Source: Brachynemurus nebulosus (Eukaryota > Arthropoda > Insecta > Neuroptera > Myrmeleontidae). Taken from it: a stretch of DNA of 64,000 nt. Below the pieces are notes generated by a model that was not told where the DNA came from, ran no database searches, and saw nothing but the letters and a program-made list of their open reading frames with translations. Both the position numbers and the translations under genes were made by a program. Below, piece after piece: positions 1-10,754 of the stretch (the stretch's first letter is position 1; the number at the start of each line of letters is the position of its first letter). Where the stretch lies: contig JAPWDM010000003.1 of the NCBI GenBank assembly GCA_035578155.1, positions 18,068,916-18,132,915 on the forward strand, in the 5' to 3' direction.

Positions 1-499
1 TTGTCTCTTTTTGAAACAACCTATAACTTTAAAAAATGTCTTTATACTTTTCACAAAAATTTACCAATATGTGCAAGTCTATATGAGATAGGGGTGAAAA
101 GATTAACAAATTTTCTCATTTTCATTGACAGAACCTATTCGTTTGACTTATTTCAAATTTTTCGACTTGCAAACTTCAAAGATATTGTAGGAGTAACGCG
201 ATGTTTTAAAATTTCTTACTCTAAATACTATATAAAAATTATGCTCATAAAAAAATAATCATACTCTCATCGCAACAATTTTTTTCCCTTGTTAAAATTT
301 TTATGTTCTTATTTTTCTGAAACAAAACTGTATATAAACAAAGGCTGGCAGTTTGAAGACGATTCACTTTTTCTGAGATAAATGTAAAAAGGTATCTAAA
401 AATGTTATTTTATCGTTATTTTGTTCATAACTCACCGTATACTATATGTGTGTACCTATTAGCTAATGTGTTGGTATCAAAGCTGTTGGAAACATGCAA

Positions 500-590
500 G
501 TCTAAGAAAAAAAACAATATATCACTCCAATACTGGTGTTAGTAATTTATTATTTAACAACTTTCGATACATATCCCAATGGAACTTGTA
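500..590 (+). repeat. Dispersed repeat with a diverged copy near 62.7 kb
   Basis: The stretch around GTTAGTAATTTATTATTTAA and the following ATATCCCAATGGAACT resembles 62705-62790 (GTTAGTAATATTAATTCACA, then ATATCCCAACAGAACT). The 587-1507 element has inserted into this copy, so the target itself is part of an older repeat family. Confidence 0.45.
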
Positions 591-1507
591 CCGTAAAACC
601 GTCTAGACCCGGACACTTTTTTACGTTTTTTGGTATAGTTTTATGTTTATACATGTTTCCTTCATAGATATCACCAATAAAAGTATTACCATTAGAAAGA
701 GCGTATATTATTCGTTATATCCCTGACCCATTTGTTTCATTATAATTAAAAATAAAAATAATAAAAAATAAAAAATAATTAGTAAGTGTCCGGGTCTACA
801 CACCAAATCCGTCTTGACCCGGACACTTACTTAAATAATGTAATAACATGCAAACTAACCTCTCCCGTCGGGTTAGACCAGTGTTTTATATCGTCTGATG
901 TCTTTGAACCTGTCAAAGACTTCAAAATATTTTATGGGAAGGGAGAGGGGGCAATGCATAATATGCCTCTCTATAAAGTAAACATACGATATGACACCAG
1001 AAGGAGGCATAAACCGCGTAATCTGTGGGGAATATTAACGTATGTACAGTGGGAGTTACAACTGGTGCGCATCGCGGCCATAGTGTAATAAACTGATGTG
1101 TCCGGGTGTAAACGGATATACATATATAGCATGTATTTTTTTATATATACATCGAATATAAATTCAAACATCATTAAATGATGCGCTATAAAATTCTGAA
1201 CACATACATGTCAAAACTAAAACAATATAACAATTATGACGAAAATTACATGTCTAATGTAAGTTAGACACACATTTTATTTCTTTGAAAAACTGTAGGA
1301 TAGTAATCCTGTAAAATGAGACAGTAAATGTTGAAATCCGTAGTTTTTATTGGTACAGCTGTTTAGAGGATGTTTTTCTCTCTCTAATGACATCAAGAGC
1401 AAATGTTTATTGTTGCAGGTTAATGTAGAAATTATTTAATTTGAAGATTAGTGCAAAGGGTCCGGGTCTAGACCCCTGTCCGGGTCTAGACGGTTTTACG
1501 GTACTTA
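587..1507. mobile_element. TIR element with repeated CCGGGTCTAGACCCGG motif
   Basis: Inverted ends begin GTACCGTAAAACCGTCTAGA at about 587 and end with the reverse complement near 1506. The core TCTAGACCCGGACAC and its inverse recur inside at about 606, 786-834, 1098 and 1459-1498. The flanks carry a direct repeat of about 20 bp, ATATCCCAATGGAACTTGTA (571-590 and 1509-1528), one copy on each side, which looks like an unusually long target duplication or a pre-existing repeat. No transposase ORF is visible. The open frame at 786-1088 has no recognisable similarity. Confidence 0.6.
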
Positions 1508-2785
1508 CATATCCCAATGGAACTTGTAAGTGTATGGTGCATCATATTTCTAAAGACACAGTTATTCATATCAAAATATACCTCTTGTTTTAAGGTTATG
1601 TACCTTTTTACTTATTTTTTGCACTTAATAGGTCGTAAATGTCGAACATTAAAACTTATTTTATAGCGACCGGATAATAAGAATCGGAAAGCAAAATATT
1701 ATTAAAAGAGAAAACAATAAAACTTAACACCTATCGAAAAAAAAGAATTAATGTAAAATTACTTATTGTCTATAGGGACTACTTTGACGACACGTTTCCT
1801 CTCCCCCTTCCGCCATAATCCCTTGGGTAATATGCGTTATAAATTTTTTTGTAAATTCCGCAATATGTCGCAATACATAATACAGTACTTGACTGTATTT
1901 AAAATTTGTGTCAAATGTTAAATAATTTTATGTATTATCATTACATATGTCCAATTTTAATGATGAGACATAAAAAAAATTGATAACTACTTAGAAATTT
2001 TATTTTGAAAATCGCCATTTTTCAACAAATATTCAAATTAGTAAAAACGCGCCATTTCTTGAATATGACGTAACATTTTGTAGTTAGATATGTCGATTTT
2101 GATAATTTTCATCGGTGAAGTGAAATTGTGTTTTCTTTTGAATATTTCTACTAGCTTGGGTATATGTATAGTAATAATGATCGGCCAGAATTCTAATAAA
2201 TACTTGCTTTTTCTTTGACATTTTATGAATATAATCAAAGTTTTGAGGTTATAAATATTGACATTGACTTTTAGTTGCTTCAAACTGTGACGTCACTATA
2301 GTGAGGTGTTTTTCCCGTCTTTTTCTCATTTAAAATTGTAGGGTTATTTTTTTGATGATTTTTTACAGAATCTGTCGAAAATAAAAAAGTCAATTAACTG
2401 ATATGGAAAAACAAAGCTTTTAGAATATTTTTGTAACTTCAGTCAAGTACCCTATTGTATTTTTAGTTAAAGCATTACATCATTTAGAATTTTTTTTATT
2501 TATTTAAATGATGTGTTAATACCTATTGCCAGACTGATTTTTTAAAAATCATTTTGAACCTGATTTCTAAAATGACTTCGAACGGTTGAAAACGTTCGCA
2601 TTACGCGAGCATCATGGAGTTTATTAGCTTGGTTGATAACTCTTCTTCATCACAAGGTTAGTTATACTTCTATTAATAACTCATAGATGGCGTTAATGAT
2701 AGATATGAAAAACACATTGAGAAAATTTACAAGCGTTTTTCTCAAAACTACGTTTTTCAAAACGACATAAACAACGGAAAATAAG

Positions 2786-3713
2786 GGACACGTATTTTCT
2801 ATACTATCTGCGAAAAACGGTTTAAAGGTGCAAAATTGCCCTCCAAAAGTTGGCGTAAAAATTTAATCTTTCAAATATCTCGAAAACGATAAGAGATACA
2901 GTAAAAGTTTAAATCGGGGATATTGCTCTTTTTTAAAGAGCTATCTACTGTTATGCAATTTGTTCAGATTACATGAACAGTGGCGATTGGGATTTAAAAT
3001 TTAAGAGTTAATTTTTACGCTAAAAAAGGTATATACAAAAAAATATTAAATTTTGTTTGTTTCGTTATGGAAAATAATTTAGGACAATTAGAATAACATA
3101 AGAATTTAATTTTCAAATCCAAAATTCAGTTTGAGCAACAGTGAAGAAAGGGGTGGGGGTGAGTCACTCTCTTAAATTACATACTAGTTTGCAAACCTAC
3201 ACTCTTTTTACTGTCAATACATTGGTGGCAGGTAATAATGTCACAATAAGTACTTCTGAAGTTGGACTGTCCTATGCAAGGGGCCAAACTACTATTATGA
3301 TAGTTAGCATTCCGACTGTAATCAGAATTTTACGTCATCAGACTTGGCAAAGAGGTGGGAGGTTATATACGTATTTAAAGTTTGTGTTGGTATGAGTAAG
3401 GTAGTGGATGTTTGTGTAGCGATGGTCCAAGGTGGGAATGCATACGTATACTCGAACAACCATATGCATGTACCTGCTACTAATGATTGCTTTAAACCTG
3501 TCAAGCCACCACTGTGGCCACGACTTAACAATGAATATGTACGCTTGTAGAGTCAATGGACGACTAATCGGTAAACAGTATAAATTGCTACTTATTGCAA
3601 CTTTCGGATCACACTTTTTTGTATGTAGGCTTGATCTGTCTCATCTGTGGTCCTATGTAAGGTTTTTATCAAACTTCATCAAAATCGATAAGTTCGGCCT
3701 CGAAACCTTGTTG
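2786..3713 (+). repeat. Diverged copy of the 18.2-kb fold-back family, interrupted by a 369-bp insertion
   Basis: Segments around TTTAAAGAGCTATCTACTG, GAGTCACTCTCTTAAATTA and GGTAATAATGTCACAATAAG match 18290-18900, and the end near TTCATCAAAATCGATAAG (3674-3691) matches the TIR of that family. Relative to the other copy it carries an insertion at 3281-3649 flanked by GTCCTATGCAAG (3269-3280) and GTCCTATGTAAG (3650-3661), a probable 12-bp target duplication. The inserted stretch is moderately GC-richer and unidentified. Confidence 0.6.
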
Positions 3714-3820
3714 ACCATAAAATTCTTATTGTATTATTGTACATTTCTTCTACCATGTTTTTCTGTCTATTTCACTCTTGACGAATATAAATATATTATT
3801 TTTTTATTTTCATTTTTCAG

Positions 3821-4072
3821 GTATGGAAGTCCGCATCATAGCCGTTCGCAGTCGGTTAAAACGCCGGGCCGTTCCTCGGGCGGTCGACCCAATTATCTAT
3901 GTTTACCACAACAACGGTCGCGTGTTGCATCGATGCCGAATACGGGCGTTGAAGAGGAATATTATCGACTACGTCATTTCAGTATAACGGGCAAAGGTGT
4001 TGTGAATCGTGGCGACTCATTGAAGAGTCGACGTTCACGTAGTAATAACAGTGTTGCAAGCAGTACATCCAG
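3821..4072 (+). CDS. RGK-family (Rad/Gem/Kir) small GTPase, internal exon upstream of the G domain
   Basis: The exon follows a pyrimidine-rich tract and AG at 3819-3820 and ends before GTTTGT at 4073. Both flanking introns are phase 2. It encodes about 84 residues of basic, Ser/Arg-rich N-terminal extension containing EEEYYRLRHFSITGKGVVNR, followed by GDSLKSRRSRSNNSVASS, which I recognise as the conserved segment before the G domain of insect RGK GTPases. RGK proteins are membrane-associated atypical Ras relatives; vertebrate members bind the beta subunit of voltage-gated calcium channels and lower channel activity. The split codon AG|T joins it in frame to the exon at 9619. Codons are rich in TCG, ACG, CGT and GGC, in contrast with the AT-rich surroundings. 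The reading frame continues into the intron and stops at 4115, as expected. Which insect RGK paralogue (Rgk1, 2 or 3) cannot be decided here. Confidence 0.88.
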
Positions 4073-4321
4073 GTTTGTTTTCACATTTTTTCCTCCTTTA
4101 TTTGATTCGCTCTGAATGCTGAATACAAGTCAATTTTGTAATAATAATACCTACTGATTAAGTAAAACGTGTATCTATCTATAAAAGAATAATGAATTGA
4201 ATAAAAAGGAATATTATACCATGTGTTTATTAAAAGATTCTATTGAATCAAATTCTAAAGAAAATTCTACTGAATCTAGTATATTACGTGACTGAGGTTG
4301 TAAGCTGCATATCAGGGGAGA

Positions 4322-4997
4322 TCCTTGTACATCAGGACACCTTGTACCTCGGGACAAGCCCATAATTTGAGAACCAATATATTGTAAAATGATTAGTAGT
4401 GAAATTTTATGAGTATTTGACACAAATATTCAAAACACACGCAGTGAAGTCGGCCATTTTAACTCGTTTCTTCTATGTGAAAGATTGTTCGAATTTTGCC
4501 GTTTTTCTTTTTTTTGTAATCCATATAAATTATCATTTTACTCGAAGTATTTTGAGGTGAATAAATGATTAAAGATACAAATAGTTATTATTCACATTCG
4601 TCACTATTTATTTTGACGTATATCACTGGATTTCCCTAATTAAAAAATGTAACCACACTTTATTGTATGCAATTGAAATTTGTACCTTGGGACTGGTTTT
4701 TACAGAGGTTTATAGGTAAGTTTGTTTCAAATATTTGTCTTTATCTATCAAGATGGCGCGAAGTAAGAACAAAGTCACCCGGTCAAAGCCCAATGAAGAA
4801 AACGTCAAAAATGCCATTAAAATGGTCATTTTTTTCTATAATAAAAATAATTGCAAGTAAAACCAAACAATTATTATTGCTCTTAAAAAAATAGAGTATA
4901 TATTTTGCTTTCAGGGCTTAAAATGTCTTGCATAGTTTGTTTCAAGGTACAACCATTGGTGTCCCAAGGTACAAGCTGTGATTGTACCTTGGGACAA
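4322..4997. mobile_element. Putative MITE with clustered TGTACCTTGGGACA motifs
   Basis: CTTGTACCTCGGGAC at 4341 is inverted relative to GTCCCAAGGTACAAG at 4961. Further copies of the motif lie at about 4326, 4679, 4943 and 4983. The arrangement suggests a non-autonomous element with subterminal repeats, but exact ends and a target duplication are not clear. No ORF of note. Confidence 0.45.
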
Positions 4998-5369
4998 ATA
5001 TCCTCGATTGTTCAATTCAAGTTTTCGCAAAAATGAAACACAATATCGTGATATATTGTATCATAATATTAAAATGTTATTGTGTGCTTAGAGAATTTTC
5101 AATATTCGAAGTCATACATCAATTTTTACTCAAGTTATAAAGTGACGCTAGAGCCACACATGGGCGAATCCGTAATTGCACGAGTGTTTAATATGCCTTA
5201 CAATCGAGTTACGTACTATACTCTATCTACGACTAACATGAAACTCACTATAAATGTCACAGCATCTGCATAACATAGCAAAATTTCAAAGACTGAACAC
5301 TGGCAGCTCTCATATAACAACCTGTATCCATCTAAAATAGTTTAGCTCTTTAACAAAGAAATTACACAT

Positions 5370-5442
5370 GGGCCGTTGGTGTAATGGTTAACACGCCTGG
5401 CTAGTTACCGGGAGATCTGGGGTTCGATTCCTGGCCGATCCG
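5370..5442 (+). tRNA. tRNA-like sequence: tRNA pseudogene or SINE head
   Basis: The sequence has an A-box (TGGTGTAATGG), a D stem GTGT/ACAC, an anticodon stem CCTGG/CCGGG with loop CTAGTTA (AGT in the anticodon position), and a perfect B-box GGTTCGATTCC, followed by a T6 run at 5448-5453 that could stop RNA polymerase III. The acceptor and T stems contain mismatches and position 37 is not a purine. A tRNA pseudogene or a tRNA-derived SINE head is therefore more likely than a working tRNA. The variable and T regions resemble tRNA-Asp. Confidence 0.6.
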
Positions 5443-6206
5443 GATAATTTTTTCAATCACTTTGTGATCTTTAATTTAGGTTTTAATATACAATATAAAA
5501 ATTAATAAAAGTATAATAAGATGTAGTTCTTTAAATACAGTAGTATACACAAATCAAAGTTTGATTCCGTAAAATTAACTTGATTCGAAAAAAAAGTATT
5601 TGATTTACCGTCCCTCCCTTCCGTTTCTCTGAGATCAAGATCAGTGTCAAAATGGTGTAATTTGTGATTGGTCTGATGTGTAGGGGTCGAAATTAAATGT
5701 AACTTAATTTTGTATTTTATTTGAAATTTGGCCATATAAATATAATCAAAATCCTTATTATAATATAAATTCACTTGGGTAATATATGTATAAATATAAT
5801 TTTGTATCTCAATTTATCTCAACATCCCACTCATGGTGGGTTGAATTTGATTTGATTTTAGTTTATTATATATACGAATGTATGTGTATATAAAATAAGT
5901 TAAATCAGTCGTTTCGATTACGTTACGTTAGATATCCGCTTATAGAGTCTTTCATCACCATGTTTACAACTCCTATTTCATAAATAATTTTGATGTACCT
6001 AAATGAAATTCATCGATTTCATGAACGGTATACAAATTGATTGATAAATAATAAATAAATATGTTGAATATATTTTTGAATTTTCGAAGAAGTAAAGCGA
6101 AATATATTTAGACTAGTTGTATTCATTTCAGTCTTCAAAATGGAAAATCATGGTCTCGATTATTACTAGTTTTGGCCCCGAACTAACTTTGATTTATATA
6201 TTTACT

Positions 6207-6390
6207 AGCTGTTGCTCGCGACTTCGCAGTCGCAAGAAAACAAAAAAGAAGCAAAATATAAAAAACATAAACCTAATAGATAATCCTAGCTGACGGCTCA
6301 AAAAACTACCATACCTTCAAAACGGTTTGAAATTTTTCCTGTTGTCTTCTCCCATCATAAGATAGATAGATAATATTTAAATTAAATCCA
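6207..6390 (+). repeat. Dispersed insect repeat starting CTAGCTGTTGCTCGCGACTT
   Basis: The block opens with CTAGCTGTTGCTCGCGACTT, a sequence I recognise from very common dispersed repeats in insect genomes, usually written CTAGCTGTTGCCCGCGACTT. The remainder, up to the GATA-rich GATAGATAGATAATAT stretch, is degenerate. The family assignment is from memory and approximate. Confidence 0.45.
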
Positions 6391-6421
6391 TATTCCATTC
6401 TGATTACACATTAAGATTATA

Positions 6422-6618
6422 CAAGGCCGTTGGGAGAAATGACGGGCCCCAGGAATAAAGCACATTTCTTAAATTTCTCCCCAAAAAAATAAGTGACTAG
6501 CAAAAAAAGCTCGTTTTACTTTTCATTTTCCCGGGCCCCTACCGACCGCTACGGGCCCTCTATTCCATTCGGGGCCCCGGGTGTGAACCCCGACTACCCC
6601 ACCCTCTTGTCGGGCCTG
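6422..6618. mobile_element. hAT-type MITE, 197 bp, with perfect 8-bp target duplication
   Basis: The element starts CAAGGCCGTTGGGAG and ends TTGTCGGGCCTG; its ends and body are rich in GGGCCC. The 8-bp sequence AGATTATA occurs directly on both sides (6414-6421 and 6619-6626), as expected for hAT-superfamily insertion. GC-rich composition contrasts sharply with the host intron. No coding capacity. The open frame here (6493-6720) is incidental. Confidence 0.85.
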
Positions 6619-7042
6619 AGATTATATACGTATTACGAAAGTTTTTTGCAATTATTATGTCGAAAATTCAAAATTATTTATAAAAAATTTTCAATAACAG
6701 TTTTAATTATACACTTATAGCTTAGATTTCGTTGTGCAAATTTGCGAAATATAAAAAGATCGTGAAAAAATTTCTTTAAATTTAATGTTAAAAAATAAAA
6801 AGCTTTTTTGCTAATTATGTAAAATTATCGGGATAATACTAAATAAATTTTGACTTTATTTAAATTAGGTATAGTAAAAAAAATTGGCCAAGAGTAAAAT
6901 GAATTTAAACTTTATGTGTATTTAACTCGCATCCCAATTTAAAAATGCTAAAATTGAAAAATGCTAAAATTGTGATAATTGAAAAATGCTAAAATTGTCG
7001 CACATTGCACTGAAACGTTAATAAATAAGTTAGTCTATAACT

Positions 7043-7220
7043 CAGTGGCGTAGTGAACATAACTGGCGCCCGGGGCACGATACTTTATTGGCGCCCCCCA
7101 TTCCTACCAAAAACACGTACAGTTAATATTTGGCACCTCTTTGGTACACATTTGGCGCCCTTCTGCAAGTCGCGCCCGGTGCATGATAGACCCCCTTGCA
7201 CCCCCGTCGCTGCGCCTCTG
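7043..7220. mobile_element. hAT-type MITE, 178 bp, with perfect 8-bp target duplication
   Basis: Ends are CAGTGGCGTAGTGAAC and, inverted, CAGAGGCGCAGCGACG. Both flanks carry CTATAACT (7035-7042 and 7221-7228), a perfect 8-bp target duplication. The interior is rich in GGCGCCC. The size, ends and duplication length are typical of hAT non-autonomous elements. It lies about 420 bp from the other hAT-type MITE but has different ends. Confidence 0.88.
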
Positions 7221-7239
7221 CTATAACTGTTTCTATTGT

Positions 7240-7562
7240 AAGTGAATACGTTTTTATTTTTAGTAAATTTTGAGCTACATGTTGTAAGACCACAGGATCA
7301 AAAAGTATAAAAAAAATATTTATAGAACCTTTAAAGGAAGATAGGTATTTCAAATGATACCTTCCACGATACATTAAATAAAGTTTTTTTTTGGACCAAA
7401 CTAACCCTCCCAATTTAATCCAAAATAATTTTTTTCTGATCGTTAACTGACATTATGCCAAATTCCAGATTCCTACGTTACATAGTTTTCGAGAAAAATC
7501 TTTGCGACCCACAGATCTCGTACGGGTTCCGTTATTCTTTTTAAGGGACGAAACCCTAAAAT
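7240..7562 (+). repeat. Dispersed repeat ending GGGTTCCGT ... GAAACCCTAAAA
   Basis: TTTTTTTCTGATCGTTAACT, ATTATGCCAAATTCCAGATT and the end GGGTTCCGTTATTC ... ACGAAACCCTAAAA resemble a common insect LINE/SINE 3'-end repeat. A second diverged copy is at 47740-48090, where CTGATCGTTGACTGA and ATTATGCCAAATTTCAAATT are found in the same order. Confidence 0.5.
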
Positions 7563-8586
7563 GGAAAACTATATAATTTAATTTAAAACACTATCAATGA
7601 TTGCAACAAACAATATTGTAAGATAAAAATTATAATAATAATTTTAAAAAAAGAAAAACTAGACAATTTTTTCTTTCTATACAATAAAGATTAATATAAG
7701 AAGATGTAATAGTTCAATTGAAGTACGTAACAGAGAATCAGTTATTTATCTCTCTCACTTTGATACGTGCAATATAAAATAGCTATTGTCTTTCATTCAC
7801 TCGGCAACGTGCCATTAAAAGTCTTCAGTCAAATCTAAACAAATTCAACTCAAGATCAATATAAAGTATGGAGCACTCGAAAGACGAAGATACGAGTATC
7901 TTATATCCTACTATACCAAATGTACACTGTAAAAACTTTTTAAACTACCTGTACGACTGACAATAAACTCCAGAAAAAATATAAAACTCGAGGGTAATAC
8001 AGGAAAACAATTTAGAATAGAATAGAATAATTTTATTGATAGAGAAGTTTTATTGATAGACTTGCTGGTTTAAAAACTTCATAATTCTGATTTCTACCAC
8101 TGAATACATAATTTTTGGTTACAGACGTAAATACAATTACAAGTAAATAAGAAACAGAATTATAAATAAATATAAAATACACTTATAGACAAATAGGTAT
8201 ATAATACATACAGGTACAAAATTTGTATTCCATAACTCAGTAGTAATTTCAATGTTCATGAAGATTATGGCTTTAGTTACAAACTATACATTATTGACAC
8301 AATTTCTCATTCATAATGAAAGCTTTTATCTTCAAGACGTTTATTATAAAATAAAATATCGGTTTAAGTTATCTAATATCTTACATTCTAAAATATTTTT
8401 TATAGAAATGACTTGCACAAGAAAACAATCACTATGATTTTAAAAGCAGTCAAGTTTACAAATAAAAACTTTTATTTTTGTCATGTTTACCTACAATTGA
8501 GTAACAAATGAAAAGCTTCCTATTATTTTTTTCACGGTAAAGTTTTGTGCTAACTTTTTTTTTCATGGAAAAAATTAAGAAACTAT

Positions 8587-9221
8587 AGTATATTTTTTTA
8601 GTTTATAAATGACGTCATTATCATCACTTTTCAATTTATGATGCTAGCTGTTCTTTAAAAAAATTACACAATACTGATCCTTAAAATAGTACAAAAATTA
8701 AGTTTATTTTCATTTTTTCTTTTTCTCACTTATTTTAATTGCCAAATTATATAAGATTTCACTTACGGATTTTTGTATACTGAATGAAAGTTAGAAAGGG
8801 ATAACATACCATTAAGTTAGGTATTATTAAATAATTTTTACCAATAATTTTTTATTTGATTCACCCATTTCAATTCATATTTTTATGATACCTTACTGTG
8901 GTATCTTACTACCTAGGTATAATAAAAATATGAATTGAAGTGGGTGGATCAAATAAAAAATTATTTGTAAAAATTATTTATTAATACCTAATTTAATGGC
9001 ATGTTATCTCTTTCTAACTTTTATTCAGTATACACAAATCCGTAAGTGAAATCTTACATAATTTGGCAATTGAAATAAGTGAGAAAAAGAAAAAATGAAA
9101 ATAAACTTAATTTGTATACTATTTTAAGGGTCAGTATTGTGTAATCTTTTTAAAGGAAGGGCTAGCATCATAAATTGAAGAGATGATAATGACGTCATTT
9201 CTAAATTAAAAAAATATACCA
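8587..9221. mobile_element. 635-bp near-complete palindrome (fold-back MITE) in the RGK intron
   Basis: Arms of about 310 bp are inverted copies meeting at GATACC-TTACTGT-GGTATC near 8904. Both outer ends carry ATGACGTCAT. Matching pairs include AAATCTTACATAATTTGGCA in the right arm and its inverse in the left. Arms differ at scattered positions and a few indels. No ORF. A nascent transcript of this intron could fold into a long hairpin. Confidence 0.85.
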
Positions 9222-9618
9222 TACAATATTCTTATGGGAGTTAAAATTATAATTAGACTGACCCTTATCGTTTTGGAAAAATTTTATATAAACACACGGT
9301 ATAACAGAAGTGCATGCAGTATAAAAAGAGATAGATATAATGAAAGCAGAGTATATCAGGTCATTGACCTAGATGTCTCCACACTCTACAACCGAGCTAT
9401 ACACACATATATATATATACATTTTGCACGTTTTTCCTATACACAATTACATAAATCTATTTTATCGACTTGCATTTCTAGTGATGACGTACGTACATAA
9501 TATATATTTAAGCTAACGTAAGCAAACATACACAACTCAACGCACACAGTTTTAAATGTAATATACCACTAAAGTATACACCTAATTATTATAATTAATA
9601 TGTGTGAAAATTTTCCAG

Positions 9619-9869
9619 TACGGAACACTTAACCACACAACCGGGTCCAGCGTCGTACCCCGGCTCTGCACGTACGTCCGTCTCATCGCGTGAATCATCG
9701 AATGCATCACAAACGGGCGGTCTATTGGTGACGTCAGGCCCGTCAACGAGCGGCGGCAGTGTACAGGCGTATCGTGTTGCAATGCTAGGCGCTGCCGGCG
9801 TCGGAAAGTCAAGTCTTGTCAGTCAATTTATGACGTCAGAATATTTACATGCTTACGATACGAGTATTG
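9619..9869 (+). CDS. RGK-family small GTPase, exon carrying the P-loop
   Basis: The exon lies between TTTTCCAG (ending 9618) and GTAAGT (starting 9870). It starts by completing a Ser codon from the previous exon and ends after the first base of a codon (phase 1 donor). It encodes about 83 residues: a Ser/Thr/Gly-rich linker, then the start of the G domain, YRVAMLGAAGVGKSSLVSQF. GAAGVGKS is the G1/P-loop GxxxxGKS, and MTSEYLHAYDTSI follows, as in insect RGK proteins. The remaining G-domain motifs (G3 to G5, NKxD) and the C-terminal basic tail must be in later exons. I found none in the remaining 54 kb. The strong GTAAGT donor, open frame and phase-compatible upstream exon argue for a functional gene rather than a processed pseudogene. 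Confidence 0.93.
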
Positions 9870-10754
9870 GTAAGTAGTAGATGGTTTTTTGTCTCTTGTT
9901 GTTTTTCCATTTTGTAGTATATATAAATAGTTTATTTAAAGAAAAATAAATTCTTGTCTGTCGTTTCTGAAGAATATAATTGACTACGTAAGCTGATTGT
10001 TTTGATAAATAGAACCGTAACTTCTTGAAATAACGATGATTCATTTTTCACAATGAGATTATTTTTAATCAAAATATAAAATTTAAAATATCATCGATAC
10101 TATTCATATCCGATACAGTACAGCACCAGTTTTGTCACGAAAAGGCGATTTCCAACAACGGTACTTGATAAAAGTAATGATTTTTATCAAGGGCGCTTCA
10201 CAGTTATTTTTTGATTTGAAATTTGAGGTAAGTATGGTTCATTTCAGTTAAATTTAACCATGCTTCGTAACTTTGAATTTAAATAATTTCCGTTTTCTTG
10301 GCTTTATCTCTTTTATTATTGCATTTATGTAAATTTTAAATTTGCCGTTTATTTTTAGAAAAGAACAGAAGATCCATTTGTTTCGAATATAAGAATTATT
10401 TAATTTTTTAACGAAAACTCATGATCAATTTTATCTGAAAAGAGGTATAGGTATGTCTTAGCTTACAAAAAATGCACTACTTGTTTAGTTGGTTACCTTC
10501 TTTTTTAGCCAATTAGATGTTAATAATTATACAAAATTTTAAATTTGGTTGGTTACAGAAAACTAACAAGATAAACAAACAGTAACTTTGTAAGATAAAA
10601 CGTATCTCTAGCTATTTAAAATTCAATTTAATAATCAACAAATGTAATCATCACGTGATCGTCAACCGATTATTCTATAGGATATTTTCCCACCTAGTTG
10701 AATATATCGTTCTCTCTCACAAGTAGTAGGAAAATGACTATTTGGTTCTTTTTG

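Larger units (their letters stand above)
1..3820 (+). other. Upstream intron or 5' region of the RGK gene
   Basis: No protein-coding exon was recognised here. The exon at 3821 begins inside a codon, so at least one coding exon lies further upstream, and this stretch reads as intron ending in a pyrimidine tract and CAG at 3818-3820. It contains a TIR element (587-1507) and a decayed fold-back copy (2786-3713). The stretches 1-560 and 1530-2780 are plain AT-rich sequence with nothing further that I can name. Confidence 0.6.
4073..9618 (+). other. Intron between the two RGK exons
   Basis: The intron runs from GTTTGT to TTTTCCAG. It holds a TGTACCTTGGGACA-motif element, a tRNA-like sequence, a CTAGCTGTTGCTCGCGACTT repeat, two hAT-type MITEs, a LINE 3'-end-type repeat and a 635-bp palindrome. 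The stretches 5000-5360, 5460-6190, 6627-7030, 7560-8586 and 9222-9618 show only AT-rich sequence. No additional exon was recognised. Confidence 0.7.

Noticed and set aside
786..1088. 100-residue frame inside the CCGGGTCTAGACCCGG element
   Set aside because: It starts inside the repeated box and has no recognisable similarity or coding bias.
9582..9812. 76-residue - strand frame over the P-loop exon
   Set aside because: It is antisense to a clearly coding exon.
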